DNA of 64,000 nt, from assembly GCF_040054535.1 (NCBI RefSeq), contig NC_090795.1:979501-1043500 (forward strand). The letters run 5' to 3'. Each line of letters starts with the position of its first letter. The stretch's first letter is position 1. This DNA is from Antennarius striatus. Its lineage: Eukaryota; Chordata; Actinopteri; Lophiiformes; Antennariidae. Below the pieces are notes generated by a model. That model was not told the origin of the DNA and made no database searches. It saw only the letters and a list, made by a program, of their open reading frames with translations. The position numbers and the translations under genes are program-made. Below, piece by piece: positions 1 through 12,381 of this stretch.

Positions 1-3000
1 GCCGTCTCTTCAGCCATGCAGACGTCTGGAGGAAGGAAGATATGTCACAAACCCAGCAAAAGAAAGTCGACCCGATGAAACCTGAAATTCACAGTAGGGA
101 CTCACCCCCAGCAGCTGCTGACTCCCGTTCCGTTTGTTGGTTTGGCTGGGGGCTGGCAACCGATTGGCTTCCAGGACTAAGACCAGCATTAGGCTCCACA
201 CGGCTTGTGGGAGCAGGACCCAGGCTGGGTGGAGACTGTTTGGTGTTGGCAACGGAATCTGGACCAGGACTCGCCTCACACCGGGTAGGGTCAACACTGG
301 GCATAGCAAGGCCAGGACTGTGACTAGCCTCTGATTTTTCAGGGCTGGTAGGGACAGGGGTAGGGCTAACCTGTGTGTCACCTGATTGCACGGGGCCACA
401 AGGACTAGCAACCGGGCTACTGTGTCCAGAAAGCACTTGAGGAAACAACGTCTGAGGAAGGCCAAACTGTGAGGGGGAAGAGGGTCGGGGACTAGCAGAC
501 TTTTCACTAGTGCAGATTGTGCTAGGCATCGCAGTATTATCCTGAGTGAGGCTAGAGTGGACAGGGCTGGCATGACTTGGACTACCATGTGTGCAAGTTG
601 GATCGACTGAGCTTTGATGTAAAGGGCTTCCAGGGCCAGTGCTTTGTTGGGTTTCAACAGCAGACTGGTTCACACTAGCCTGGTTGGGGGTAAAAGTAGC
701 CGAATCATCGGGCAGGGTACCGGAAGGTGTTGGGCTCATCTGGCTAGGACTAGCAAGACCAGAGTCAAGGTGAACCACATTGGGAAGAGCAGACTTCTGT
801 GGTTCAGAACTGGAAACCATGTCCATAATAAGACTTGAACGAGCTACATCAGGGCTCAACTTTGCCTCAGTAGAGCCAGAGCTGGTTCCAGTGTCAATCG
901 CTGGGCTAGCATGTGGGCTACGATATGTTTCACTAGCCTGAGCTGGACTTTGATACGGGCTACCACAAGGGGCTGCTGAGTTGGCCGGGCTGCTCTTTGT
1001 TGAGTTAGCCAATGATGAAGCTTCTTCAGGGATTGGGCCTGAGGGGGAAGGACTCACTTGATTAGCAGGACTAGACCTGGGTGGACTGTGGATGATGCCA
1101 AAGTCTGTTACGCAAGCCGCACATGAACTTGTCGGGCCACTATTGCTCAGACTGTGGCTAATAGGGCTACCAGCTGGGCTACTTGACCTACAGTGTGGAG
1201 GACTAACGTTCGATGGAGTGGGCAGTGGACTTCCCGGTATTGGAGAGGTCAGTGAAGGACTTGACTGGGGATGGACGGGACTTTGACTGCTCTCAGGTTG
1301 TGCAGGCTGTGCAGAACTAAAGACAACGGGACCAGTTCTTTCTGGAGATTCCAGACTCAAGTCGCCGTTCGCCTCGGTGTTGACTGGACTGGGATGGGAA
1401 GGACTTGAAGGATCTGGACTTTGTGGAGTGGAGGCTGGACAGCTTGGACTCCTCTCTGACTGAACAGGGTGGCAGCCAGCTACCTCCATCTCCTCTTCCT
1501 GACATGAGACAGGGTGGCTGGGGCTGGATAGTACCGCAGAGGGGCTGGCTGCCTGCTTTGAGGGTGTACTAGGTGGATCCAACGGGCCAATGGGTTGCTC
1601 AGAACGGCTAACGGGGGAAGGGATAGACTCTTTCAGCCCTGGGCTTGCACAGGCCAGATCACAGCTACCAGGGCTGGAAGGCATTTCAACGTTGTTTTTG
1701 GGGCTAGAGCTAGATGAGATATTCTGGATAACTATGAGACTGGCGTCATCTTCATTAGTCTCAGTGCACCGGGTTGGGCTGTCACAAGAAGCGCTTTTAT
1801 TAAGTTCGCTAGCTGGGGAAGGTATTCTCTCTGTTTCTTCAGCCGGAGAGCAAGCTAGGCGACTGTGTTCGAGCAAAGGGCTAACGTGAACAAGGCTTTC
1901 TGGTGTGGGAGCAGCAGAGACGTGAAGGGGGCCTGAATTATCCAGGATAAGGGCACTACCGTCAACAGGACTGACCTGGTTTTGGACTAGCCCATCTGTT
2001 CCGTGGCTATCAGGGGGTTTTGTTGACACACCTGTTGGGCTACAAGGGGCGGGGGTACTTTCCAGTGTTTGGCCATCAAGGATAAGAGGGCAATGTTCCA
2101 AGGACTTCAGCTCTATGGAACTGGTTTGGGGCCATTCCTTTGGGATACTTGATTGTGTAGCAAGGTGAGAAGACAGTAGGTTAACATTTGTGGAGTGGTG
2201 CCCAGTAGGACTCGAGGGTTGTGACAGACTACAAATGGTGGCTCTAGGTGGGGCTGGTGATGGGCTACATGGAGCTGACATTGGCTTTAGTGAGGTGTGT
2301 CTTCTTGCCGTCTTGGGAGGCTGACAGTCGACTGATGTCAGGTCCTGGTCCAGTGTAAAGATGTCCAGTGCAGCTTCACAGTGCAGCTGAGCAGGACTGC
2401 TTGATCCAGGACTTTCCTGGTCCAGTGTAGGCTCAGAATCCTGGGTGGGACTCTGTGGATATGACGTGCTGACTTGTACAGGACTATGAGGCGTAGGACT
2501 GTGCAGTTCTTGAGGGATATGCTGAGGTTGGATGATGTTAGCGCTGCATGGCTGATCAAGCTGGGTTTGCGGAAATCTTTGCTCAGGTTCTACATGTCCT
2601 GGCTGCAACTGGGTCAGACTTCTTTCTCCCTGTGTGGTACTTTTTGGAGAACATGCAAGGCTGCAATACAGACTGCCTTGATTTGGGTTCAGCTGAGACT
2701 CTTGTACTACGAAGCTATTCTGTGTGGAATGTTGGGTATGTGTCAAAGCCACATGGGTAGGACTTTGTCTCAGCTCGGGGAGACCCACTGTGCATGGTTT
2801 AGGACTTTCCTGAAGTTGTGATGGACTAGACTGAGATTGCGTGGAGCTTTGCACAAGCTCCGCAGGACTGAGGTGGGCAGGGACATTCTCCTGGTGTTCA
2901 GGGTTGACTGACGCACCACTGTCCTGGAGATCTGCAGGATCAGAGTGTGATGGTGCAGGACTTTGTGGAAGCTCTGCAGGTTCATGATGAGACTGGGAAG

Positions 3001-6000
3001 GACTTTCTATTAAGTTTGTTTTAAGCACTGTGTGCTCAAGATCAGATGGCAGTGGACTACACTGGACCTCTTTTGGATCAGATGGACTAGCTTGTAGATC
3101 TAGATCAGGCTGAGATGGCTGGGAAACAAGCTGGAGCTCTGAGGATTTAGGGGAAGATGGGCCAGGACTACGATGAAGCTCTTTGGATTTAGGATGTGAC
3201 GGTGCAGGGCTACGTTGGAGTTGTGTGGGTTCAGGGTGAGATGGTGCAGGACTAAATTCTGTGGATTCAAGGTGAGGTGGGGTAGAACTATGAAGCTCTG
3301 CTGGGGCAGGAGATGGGTTCTGAACCAGACAGAGCTCTGTGGGTTCTGGGCAAGGTGCTTTAGGACTGTGTTGGACTTCAATGGGTTCTGGGTGAGAAGG
3401 TGTAGGACTATGTTGAAGTTCTGGGTGTGATGGCGTAGAACTATGTTGCGGCCCAATGGGTTCAGGATGAGAAGGCGTAGGACTACGTTGGACCTCAATG
3501 GATTCTGGGTGAGTTGGCGTAGGACTACGTTGGCCCTCAATGGATTCCGGGTGAGGCGGGGTAGGACTACGTAGGGGCTCAGTGGTTTCTGGGTGAGATG
3601 CCGTAGGACTACGTTGGGGCTCAATGGATTCTGGGTGAGACGGCGTAGGACTACATTGGGGCTCAAAGGATTCTGGGTGAGACGGCGTAGGACTACGTTG
3701 GGGCTCAATAGTTTCTGGGTGAGACGGCGTAGGACTACGTTGGGGCTCAATGGATTCTGGGTGAGACGGTGTAGGACTACATTGGGGCTCAATGGATTCT
3801 GGGTGAGACGGCATAGGACTACGTTGGGGCTCAATAGACTCTGGGTGAAAGAGCGTAGGACTACGTTGGACCTCAATAGACTCTGGGTGAGAGGGCGTAG
3901 GACTACGTTGGACCTCAATAGACTCTGGGTGAGACGGCGTAGGACTACGTTGGACCTCAATAGACTCTGGGTGAGAGGGCGTAGGACTACGTTGGACCTC
4001 AATAGACTCTTGGTGAGACGGTGTAGGACTACATTGGACCTCAATAGATTCTGGGTGAGACGGCGTAGGACTACGTTGGGGCTCAATGGATTCTGGGTGA
4101 GACGGCGTAGGACAACGTTGGGGCTCAATGGATTCTGGGTGAGACAGCGTAGGACTACGTTGGGGCTCAATGGATTCTGGGTGAGACGGCGTAGGACTAC
4201 GTTGGGGCTCAATGGATTCTGGGTGAGACGGCGTAGGACTACGTTGGTGCTCAATGGATTCTGGGTGAGACGGCGGAGGACTACGTTGGGGCTCAATGGA
4301 TTCTGGGTGAGACGGCGTAGGACTACGTTGGGGCTCAATGGATTCTGGGTGAGACGGCGTAGGACTACGTTGGGGCTCAATGGATTCTGGGTGAGACGGC
4401 TTAGGACTACATTGGGGCTCATGGGATTCTGGGTGAGACGGCATAGGACTACGTTGGGGCTCAATAGATTCTGGGTGAGACGGCGTAGGACTACGTTGGG
4501 GCTCAATGGATTCTGGGTGAGACGGCGGAGGACTACATTGGGGCTCAATGGATTCTGGGTGAGACGGCGGAGGACTACGTTGGGGCTCAATGGATTCTGG
4601 GTGAGACGGCGGAGGACTACGTTGGGGCTCAATGGATTCTGGGTGAGACGGTGGAGGACTACGTTGGGGCTCTGTAGGGTCTGGGTGAGACGGAAGACTT
4701 TGCGATGGTGCAGGAGGGTCAGAGGTGGGACTTTGTGGTGAAAAGAGGGGCTGAACTGGACATGAGGGGGCGTGACTGATGGGCGGAGCCTCTGCCTGAG
4801 CTGGAATTGATGGCTCTGTAATGCTAACAGTTGCGGCCTGTGCAGGACTAGGTGGCAAGGCCACGATAGGACTTTGTGGTCTCGAAGTGTGTGGGGTCTG
4901 TCCCTCCTCCTGAGGCCTGCAGGTAGGGCAGACAAACTCTTCAGACATCGCCTTGCCCCCCCCAGCCTGGACAACGCACTCTGAGTGGACACCCCTGGGA
5001 TGACACACAAATAAACCAACATGAATGTCAACCAGGTCGCTTCCTGATGTTGACGAGGGGGCAGCGGCCTGTCCAGACACGATTACACCTACCGATAGCA
5101 GCGGACACAAGTCACATAGTCCTGTGGTGTGTAGAGGTCGGGGGCGTGGCCACAGAGAGGGCAGGGCAGGGTGGGGTCACATGACTCGCACAAAAATGGG
5201 TGATTAGCCCATTGGCCAGACGACCTCACGCCACAGCGCCGGCAGATTCTGCAGTTCTGGAGGACAGAGGTTTTAAAACACACACACTCTCTCTGACACA
5301 CACACACACACCCGTATGTCGATCTCACCTTGCAGCTCCAGCCGGTGTTCGGTGTGTGATCCAGCGGCGGCGACAGACAGTGTGTGTGGTACGCTTTGTC
5401 ACAACGGTCACACACCAGCAACGCCCTGTCGTCCCCTCGCAACCTAACACACACACACACACACTATTGACCAGGAATCTCAGGCTTCTTTCCTTAGCTG
5501 CTAAAGGCCAATGCTAGCACACGGACTGTGTGGATGACAGGAAGAACGGCCTCATGGGTAACAGACGTCTCACCTGCAGCTCTGACACACCCGACACTGC
5601 GGACACTGCCAGCCGGCCCTCAGCAGGGAGGAGGGGACCAGAGGGGGGTCCAGGCAGCTGCCATGGTAACAGTTACCACAGCTACAGCACATCAACATCA
5701 GGCTGACGTCGCCGCTGCCCGAACACGACACGCACCGCGAGGACGCTGGAACGAGGGGGGGGGTCAGTCAGTCGGGCGGTGCTTGCGTTGGATTGGCCCG
5801 CTTTCAAACAGGAAACAGGAAGTACCTGTTTGCGCGTGTCTTGTGCACAGTGTCTCTCTCCCGGTCCAGTTCTGGTGAGCTCCAGCGGCGGCGGCGCACG
5901 GGAAGTGGTAGCTCCGCCCGCAGCTCGTCTCCCGGCAACGAAGCGACGCCCCCAGCCGATGACAGAAAGCACAAACCTGTGCGGGAGGAGGGGCGGGGCT

Positions 6001-6160
6001 TAGCGAGGCAGTACGAGGCGCTGAGCGGACACTACGCTACGCTAACCCACCTGCATGCTTCCCGAGTCGATGGCTTTGTCCACATAGAGCAGCGATTGGC
6101 CCTCGCCCCGACACACCCCCTCCGACCACGCCGCGCACTGCAGGTGAGCACAGCACTGAC

Positions 6161-6198
<38 letters not shown>

Positions 6199-6619
6199 AT
6201 GTGGACCTGCACCAGGACGTAGAGGCGGAGCTAAGGAGAGGAACTTCCTGTACCTGTGGGGTCGAACAGTGATTGGACGTCGACGTCAGGCGGGAGGCCG
6301 ATGGGGCCGAGCTGCTCCACAAACGCCAAGGAAGACTCCTCCCCTGAAACATCAACAGGAAACAGTCATCAACACCTCCGATCAGAATCGGCGTGGGGGT
6401 GTGATTGATTATTGATCGGCATATAATCATCGGAAACGTTGATTTGAATTACAAATTAAAATGTAAAACGCAGACGTTTACTTTGAAAAGGGCAAGTTTT
6501 ACAAGTGGGCGGACCCGGGCCTTTAAGGACCGCCCACAGGGGGGCGTTCTGTTTAGAACCACATGATCATTTAGTGTGAGAGGAGAAACTCACCATCCTG
6601 TTGGGGACTGCTGCACCTA

Positions 6620-6675
<56 letters not shown>

Positions 6676-8632
6676 TAACATCACCACGTATGCGTCTTTT
6701 ATTTTGACGGCGGTGCAGAAGTGGGGATGGCTCACGTGGGCGGGGCCTGGTCGCCGTGGTAACAGTGGTCGTGGCAGTCGTTGTCCCGGTCGGCGGAGGC
6801 GCGGCGGTTCAGGACGTGGAGGGGGATGTAGCCGGGCGTCGGGCCGAACACAACCAGGCGGCCCTGGCCCATGGGGGGGTCGTCGCCGCGGTAACAGAAG
6901 GCACACTGCTTCAGCCTGAAGAGACACCAATGGACGGGGGGGTGAGAGACCGGCGGGGGCGTTCTGGTGTGTGATGACGTGAGCCGGGGACACGCCTACC
7001 GTTTCTCCACATGTCCCAGGCTGGGGGTGGGAGACCCCCCCGAGTCCTCCGACAGGCAGCGGGGCGACAACGAGTCCTCGTCCTCCAGGCGGGGGGGCGC
7101 CGGAGGGCTGCAGTAGGGGCTCCCCTCCGCCGGGCTGGACTTGCCCTCGTCCGTCTCCATGGGAACTGTGCTGGGATGGCAGAGGTCCTCTGCCGGAGGG
7201 GGGCCGCGACCCAGGCTGGGGGACGCCGGACCGACTCTGGGTACGTCCGCAGGACTGAGAACCGGTCCTGGGCTGGAGGCTGGGGGCGGGGCCGCAGGAG
7301 GGGGGCAGGGTCTGTCCACTTCCACCGCGGTAGGAGAGGGGTCAGGGGGGGGCACCTGCACTGGGCTCTCAGGGGGAGGGGCATTTGGGTCAGGGTCCAG
7401 CACGGGTTCTAGACCAGGACTGTCCCGGCCAGGTTCAGGATCAGGTTTAGGTTCAGGATCAGGTTTAGGTGCAGGATCGGGTTTAGATTCAGGATCGGGT
7501 TTAGATTCAGGATCGGGTTTAGCTTCAGGATCGGGTTCCAGAACCAGATCAGGGTCCGGGACCGACTCTGGTTCAGGTTCTGGATTGGGATCAGATTGAG
7601 GTTCGGGATCAGGATCTAGATCAGGATCGCATTTGGGATCAGACTCATGATTGGGACCAGGTTCTAGATCAGGAGTGGGTTTGGGATCAGGCTCATGATT
7701 GGGATCAGGTTCTGGATCGGGATCAGGTTCTGGATCGGGATCAGGTTCTGGATCGGGATCAGGTTCTGGATTGGGATCAGGCTCTGGATCGGGTTCGGGA
7801 TCAGGTTGAGGGGCTGCACTGGGTTTCCTCCTGGTGTTGGACCGCCGACGTCCTGTTGTCTTCTCTTTCACCTCTGGAGACACACACACACACACACACA
7901 CAGAACGTTCAGGGTCCGACACCAGCAGGACTTCTGGATGGACCCGCCCACGTGTGGGCGTCGACCCACTGAAAAGGGGCGGATCCAGGAGTTAGGTTAA
8001 ATTTGATACGGTGTGACTGGTACTAAAGGGCTTGGATTGTAATTACATGTAATAACATGGCACTGGTGACACCCCCACACCAGACCATCAGTCGCCATGG
8101 CGATCTAGCTGGGGGAAGGGGGGGCAACCCCCCCCTATCACTGAAGAACAAACAACCCGCAAACACATTCGTCCCAACAGACAGCTGTTATCTCACACAC
8201 ACACACCTGTCTTCTCGGGTGTTTTCTCCGTGGCGTCCGTGCTCTCTTCATCCTCTACCTGGGCTCTGCCTCGACTCCGCCCCCTGCAGAGAGACAGACA
8301 CACACACACACACACAGTTCAGATTGTTGATCGGTATCTGATTGGTTTTCACTAGCAGAGTGAGAAACTGAGGTTTGATCAGAAACAAACATCCCTGGGG
8401 GGCACGGGGGGTGTCTCACTTACTTCCTGGATTTGGGAGGTGGTGGCGGCGGCGGTGGGGGAGGGGCGGAGCGGCCGCCGCTGCCATCCTTCCGGGGGCG
8501 CCCGCGGGGGCGGCGCTCGGACGAGAGCTTAGCAGCAATTTCTTTGGCGAGCTGGGCAGAGCGTCCGGCCCGAGTGACGGGGGCCGCCGGGCCGCGGTCC
8601 CGAGGTTCCTGGGACTGAGCCTCGGACGGCAT
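1..8632 (-). CDS. kmt2c: Histone H3K4 methyltransferase KMT2C (MLL3), N-terminal part, partial
   Basis: Subunit of the nuclear COMPASS-like complex that monomethylates H3K4 at enhancers; only the N-terminal reader part lies here. Coding exons, 5' to 3' on the minus strand, are 8632-8424, 8283-8207, 7873-7000, 6915-6736, 6616-6594, 6343-6254, 6160-6051, 5976-5826, 5745-5574, 5443-5329, 5256-5093 and 4994-106; every junction is GT-AG and in phase. The start MPSEAQS leads into RRPRGRPRKDG, nearly identical to human KMT2C. Next come an acidic exon like KMT2C's second exon, a Pro/Asp/Glu exon, an extended PHD (CAFCYRGD to YHFPCAAAAG), then PHD fingers (GNCYHGSCLD, CDKAYHTHCL, CGVRSSGQW) and a last zinc-binding unit. 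The 4.9-kb exon is a Ser/Pro-rich region with a long tandem repeat. KMT2D is the alternative, but CGVRSSGQW, RPRGRPRKDG and the xrcc2/actr3b neighbourhood favour KMT2C. A further exon at 25-1 is possible but weak. SET domain and the rest lie off the left edge. Confidence 0.93.
3362..4692 (-). repeat. kmt2c: 42-bp coding minisatellite in kmt2c large exon (about 30 units)
   Basis: About 30 head-to-tail units of 42 bp each encode 14 residues, consensus SHPESIEPQRSPTP. Variants include QCSPTP, IEVQRSP and SPPP, and the units become ragged towards 3362. Because 42 is a multiple of three, copy-number change keeps the frame, and an opposite-strand frame is open too. Each unit offers Ser-Pro sites for proline-directed kinases. 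Adjacent units are almost identical at DNA level, which points to recent expansion or homogenisation. Confidence 0.95.
7430..7812 (-). repeat. kmt2c: Hexanucleotide coding repeat (Asp-Pro-Glu-Pro) in kmt2c exon 3
   Basis: On the minus strand this stretch of exon 3 reads as repeated Asp-Pro-Glu-Pro, Asp-Pro-Asn-Pro and Lys-Pro-Asp-Pro. On the plus strand it is degenerate GGATCAGGTTCT-type DNA. It sits between the basic N-terminus and the extended PHD finger, where human KMT2C has an unrelated low-complexity linker. It looks like an in-frame microsatellite that became coding. Confidence 0.85.
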
Positions 8633-10620
8633 TCTGGGTAAAAACACAGCAGAGGGAGGGGCTTCAGATGAGACAGGAAGTGGGGTCAAAAAAAGCATTA
8701 AACAAGTCAATGTGGATGCGAGTGATCGATCGATCGCAACTCGACTATTTATCCAGAGACACGTTTAATCACGTTGGTTGTATGTCGCGTTTGTCGTCCC
8801 ATGATCCTCTCTGTTCCACCGGACAAATGAGGCGAAGGCTTGATTATTGATCGGATCATCAGTTTAGAATCAAACGAGAACCGTGTGATTAAAGATGCTT
8901 CCCGACTGCATCAGGGTCTCCGGTTCTTCTAGAGACGCTTCAACCTAATCCAGATCCAGATCCTGGTTCCTCCACTTCTAGAACCTTCCTGCTCTTCCTC
9001 CTTCAGGTGCTCTAGAGGGGTCCCGTCATGTGACGCCTCCAGAACTTCTTCTGGAACCAGATCTCGGTGGACCCTGAGGTCTGCTGGGGATCTTTGTTCT
9101 TCCTGATCCATGATGGATCCGTCTGAACCGCTGCAAGTTTCTAGTGGACCCAGAACATCACTGAACCCCCCCCCCACCACGCTTCTAGTAGGGGGGCTTC
9201 CAGACACACGCCAGATCCCAAGCCCCCAGAGGCTCCCGTTCGGTTTCATGGCTCCACAGAACCGCATCCAGAACCTGGAGGGTCTGATCAGGTGGTTCTT
9301 CTGGATCAGAACTGATGGAGATCTGAGAGCCTGAACTAGATCCGATCTGATGATGACGATGATGATGAAGAGTCGTCTGGACGTCTGTGCTGAACGCAGT
9401 AAACAAACCCTGTTGTTTCCACACTGAACCTCCCCATGACCGATGTGTCTTTTCAACTAAACAGCTGATTAACTTCCGGGTTAGTTTTACCCCCTCAGGT
9501 GGGGCAGAATGATTCTCTGCGGGACCAGAGCACCTCCAGAACAAACAAGTCGGGCTCGAGCTGGAGTTCATGCTAACATTAGCCGAGGCTAGCTAAGCTA
9601 AGGCAGAATAAAGTCGTCCTTCCGGCGATGCTAAACACGTTAGCTTGAAACGGACGGACTTGTAACGCCACCGGAAACACTTTAACCACCAAACAACAAA
9701 CACAACATGTGTGTGAAGTCGTTTTTACATCCACACCACACGGACAAAGCTAACAGCTAGCTGCTAATAGCTACCTGCTTGCCATTAGCGGCTATCTGTT
9801 AGCGGCTAGCAGTTAGCTTCCCCCCGGACCGCCCAGTCGCAGCACTTCTGTTAGCATTAGCGTTAGCTAGCGGGTTAGCTGTTAGCGAATTCTCCGCCCC
9901 GCGTTCGACGTTAACGACCGGACTCAAGTTGGCGGAAGGAAAGGCCGCGAAAGTGCGGCTGAAAGCCCCGCGGGTGTCGGGGGGAGGCTGGGAGAGGATC
10001 CTTACTGATTCGAAGCGAGTCTCTTTTTCCTCTCCAGCTTTCCACACAACTTAAACCGATCCGTTCGAATCCAACAGCGAACTTCTCCGGAGGATCACAT
10101 CCGTTTCACAAGTCAGGCATGATGAGGGTCTCCGTGGAAACATTCCCGTGGATCGTGGAAGGAAAAATACGCGGTTTTGCGCTGGAAATAAGCGAAAAAT
10201 TAAAGTTGAAGCGGTCGCTCCATCATGGAGGCCATGTTTAGGAGCGACCGAAGCACCGCCTGTCAGCGACAACAGGAGAAGTAGGTCCCGGGGAAACATT
10301 CAACTCCCACACCGGGGCTTCAAGTTCCAAAAGGTTCGCGTTCACAAATGATGACCTCGACAGGTGAGGGTTTAACACCTGCACGCGTGTCTGTGCCCGC
10401 GTGCGTCACGGCGGGTTTATTTGTTTGTGTTGTGTAAAAAGTGTGTCTGACCTCGCGGAGGGATCTGGGGGAGGACCGATCTGGTGAAGCGGTCTCTGTC
10501 ATCAGGTCTGAAGTCCCGGACTGGAGTCGCGCGCCACGGAGCGGAGCTGCCGCCGCACGTGCGCCGTCCGACGCGGATCCGCGCGCTGTTCCCGTCACGC
10601 GCCGTGTAAACATGACGTCA
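8633..10620 (-). promoter_or_regulatory. kmt2c: kmt2c 5' region with candidate non-coding first exon and promoter
   Basis: A TTTACCCAG acceptor lies one base before the kmt2c ATG, so the coding start is probably in the second exon. A matching candidate donor (CA|GTAAGG, exon end at 10006) lies in a CpG-rich stretch at about 9880-10620, which I take as the likely promoter and non-coding first exon. The rest (8700-9560) is intron-like with no gene I can support, and 9560-9860 is dense in GCTAAC/TTAGC words. The transcription start is inferred, not seen. Confidence 0.4.
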
Positions 10621-10881
10621 TCCTGCTTTTAAAAGTCAATACGCTTGTTTTTTTTAAAACTGTGACGTCATCTCGGTGAATCAGATACACACGCGCGCGC
10701 GTGGTCTCCTAGGAGACGCGACCGCCGCAGCTTCTCCACGGAGAGAAGGTCAAGCTGGATCCGCGGCGTCTCATTGGTTCCCCCGCAGCCCGAAGTCACA
10801 CGAGCCGTCCAGGAGGAATCCACTCCGACACCGGATTACAGCCCGTTCACACACACACCTGACGTCACGGGGGTGACGTCA
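10613..10881. promoter_or_regulatory. Cluster of four TGACGTCA (CRE) palindromes
   Basis: Exact TGACGTCA occurs at 10613, 10663, 10860 and 10874, just upstream of the CpG-rich kmt2c 5' region. The full CRE palindrome binds CREB/ATF-family factors. Four copies in 270 bp are far more than chance would give, though the word is also common elsewhere in this window, so regulatory function is inference. Confidence 0.45.
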
Positions 10882-11034
10882 GAGGGGAACGAAACCCGTT
10901 AGCTTAAAGAGGGTCGAACCCAAGTAAACCAGAGCCTCTGTGGTGACGTAGTGTTTGACTCAGGGTACTTAGGTTACAGAGTAACTAAAGTATATTACTG
11001 CAGTTACTCTTTAATTAGTCCACTAGTAGCATCA

Positions 11035-11170
11035 GGTTTTCAACTAACTAGGTTTTTAACTAAATAACTAACTAGGTTTTTAACTAAGTAACTAAATAAC
11101 TAACTAGGTTTTTAACTAAATAACTAAATAACTAACTAGGTTTTTAACTAAATAACTAAGTAGGTTTTAA
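11035..11170. repeat. Short degenerate tandem repeat between kmt2c and xrcc2
   Basis: Repeated units of the type AACTAACTAGGTTTTT with extra AACTAAAT insertions. The surrounding gap 10882-11300 has no open frame worth calling and holds the boundary between the kmt2c 5' region and the xrcc2 3' end. Confidence 0.75.
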
Positions 11171-11303
11171 GGTAACTGGGTTTGAATCCGTCTCAGGTTG
11201 GGTTCTACTACTGACCCATCCTTCTGATTTCAGGCGGAGCCTCTCCACCAATCAGATCCATCGATCCGGCGGCGACACGAGCGCTCCTGGATCAAAACAA
11301 ACC

Positions 11304-11309
11304 TTTATT
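11304..11309 (-). terminator. xrcc2: Poly(A) signal AATAAA of xrcc2
   Basis: TTTATT on the plus strand reads AATAAA on the minus strand, about 90 bp beyond the xrcc2 stop codon, a normal spacing for a short 3'UTR. Confidence 0.6.
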
Positions 11310-11395
11310 GACAAACACATTCAAACGTCAAAAATACGCATAAAAAACTCTTTTTTTTTCTTTTCCATAAAGTCCTGATCGCGTCTGCAGACGCC

Positions 11396-12318
11396 TCAGA
11401 GGAACTCCACGCCGGCGTCCGTCACCCTGAAGCCGCTCCTCCTGGGGGAGCCGCTCCTCCTGGGGGAGCTGCAGTGGACGCTGAAGGTCTGTCTCCTCCT
11501 CGGCCCCCCGCCTCCTGGCGCCGCGGCCGCCGTGTTGTCGGCAGCTTCCTGTCTGGAGCAGAGCAGCCGGTGGCTCACCAGCCGTTGCCAGGGGCGACAA
11601 AGGTAGGGCCGGTCAAACTCCGAGGAGGAGGAGGAGGAGGAGGAGGAGGAGGAGGAGGACGGCCCCCTCCTGATCGCATGGCAGGTCGCAAAGACTGTGA
11701 TCCTGTAATCCCTGAAACAAGAACCGCAGCTGCTTCAGCCAGATTGAAGGTTCCTGATTGGTCACCTAGAACCCCCCCGTGACCCCCCCCGCAGGAGGAA
11801 CCGCTCCAAACTAATACCTGAGGAGGCGTCCCAGGAGCTCGGCGCACCTGCTGAGCTTCTCTTCCTGCTTGGCGACGCTGGCCCCGCCCTCGCTGCGATC
11901 CAGCCAATAGAAAGCGGAGATGCTGTCGATGAGGAGGAGGGCCAGGGTGGGCCGGGTGGAGAAGGAGGTCTCCAGGAAGTGGAGGGTGAGGAGGAGCTGG
12001 GAGGAGGAGGAGCAGTGGACGACCAGGAGGCGGGACAGACACGAACGCAACGCCGCCTCGTCCGAGTCAGGGGGGGGCGAGGTGGTGGAGTGAGCTGGGG
12101 GGGGGGCAGATGGGTATGTAGATGGTACTTACAGATTGAGGTCATGTGACTCCGGGTCACGCCTACCTGCGTTCAGCCGGCTGTCCAGGATGCTGACCAG
12201 TCGTAACATGTCCAGACTGTAGTCGGTGTCCATGAACGCAACGTCCACCTGCAGCCCCCCCGCCGCCACCGGCAGCACACAGCGACACAGCAGGTGGTAG
12301 AGCAGCTCCGTCTTCCCT

Positions 12319-12381
<63 letters not shown>

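Noticed and set aside
1-25. A thirteenth kmt2c exon at the very left edge
   Set aside because: A CAG acceptor and correct phase exist, but eight codons (DVCMAEET) are too few to match KMT2C, so it is mentioned only as a possibility.
3100-5031. 643-codon minus-strand frame rich in LTQNPLSPNVVLRR repeats
   Set aside because: It is a shifted frame of the kmt2c minisatellite exon, open only because the 42-bp unit lacks stops in that register; the PHD-linked frame is the real one.
6136-6147. CTGCAG acceptor for kmt2c exon 7
   Set aside because: Using it breaks phase with the preceding exon and drops the residues matching human TCWAHHR; the TAG at 6161-6163 restores both.
10148-10351. Plus-strand 67-codon frame in the CpG-rich kmt2c 5' region
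   Set aside because: High GC lengthens chance frames; no recognisable domain and no supporting splice or poly(A) signals.
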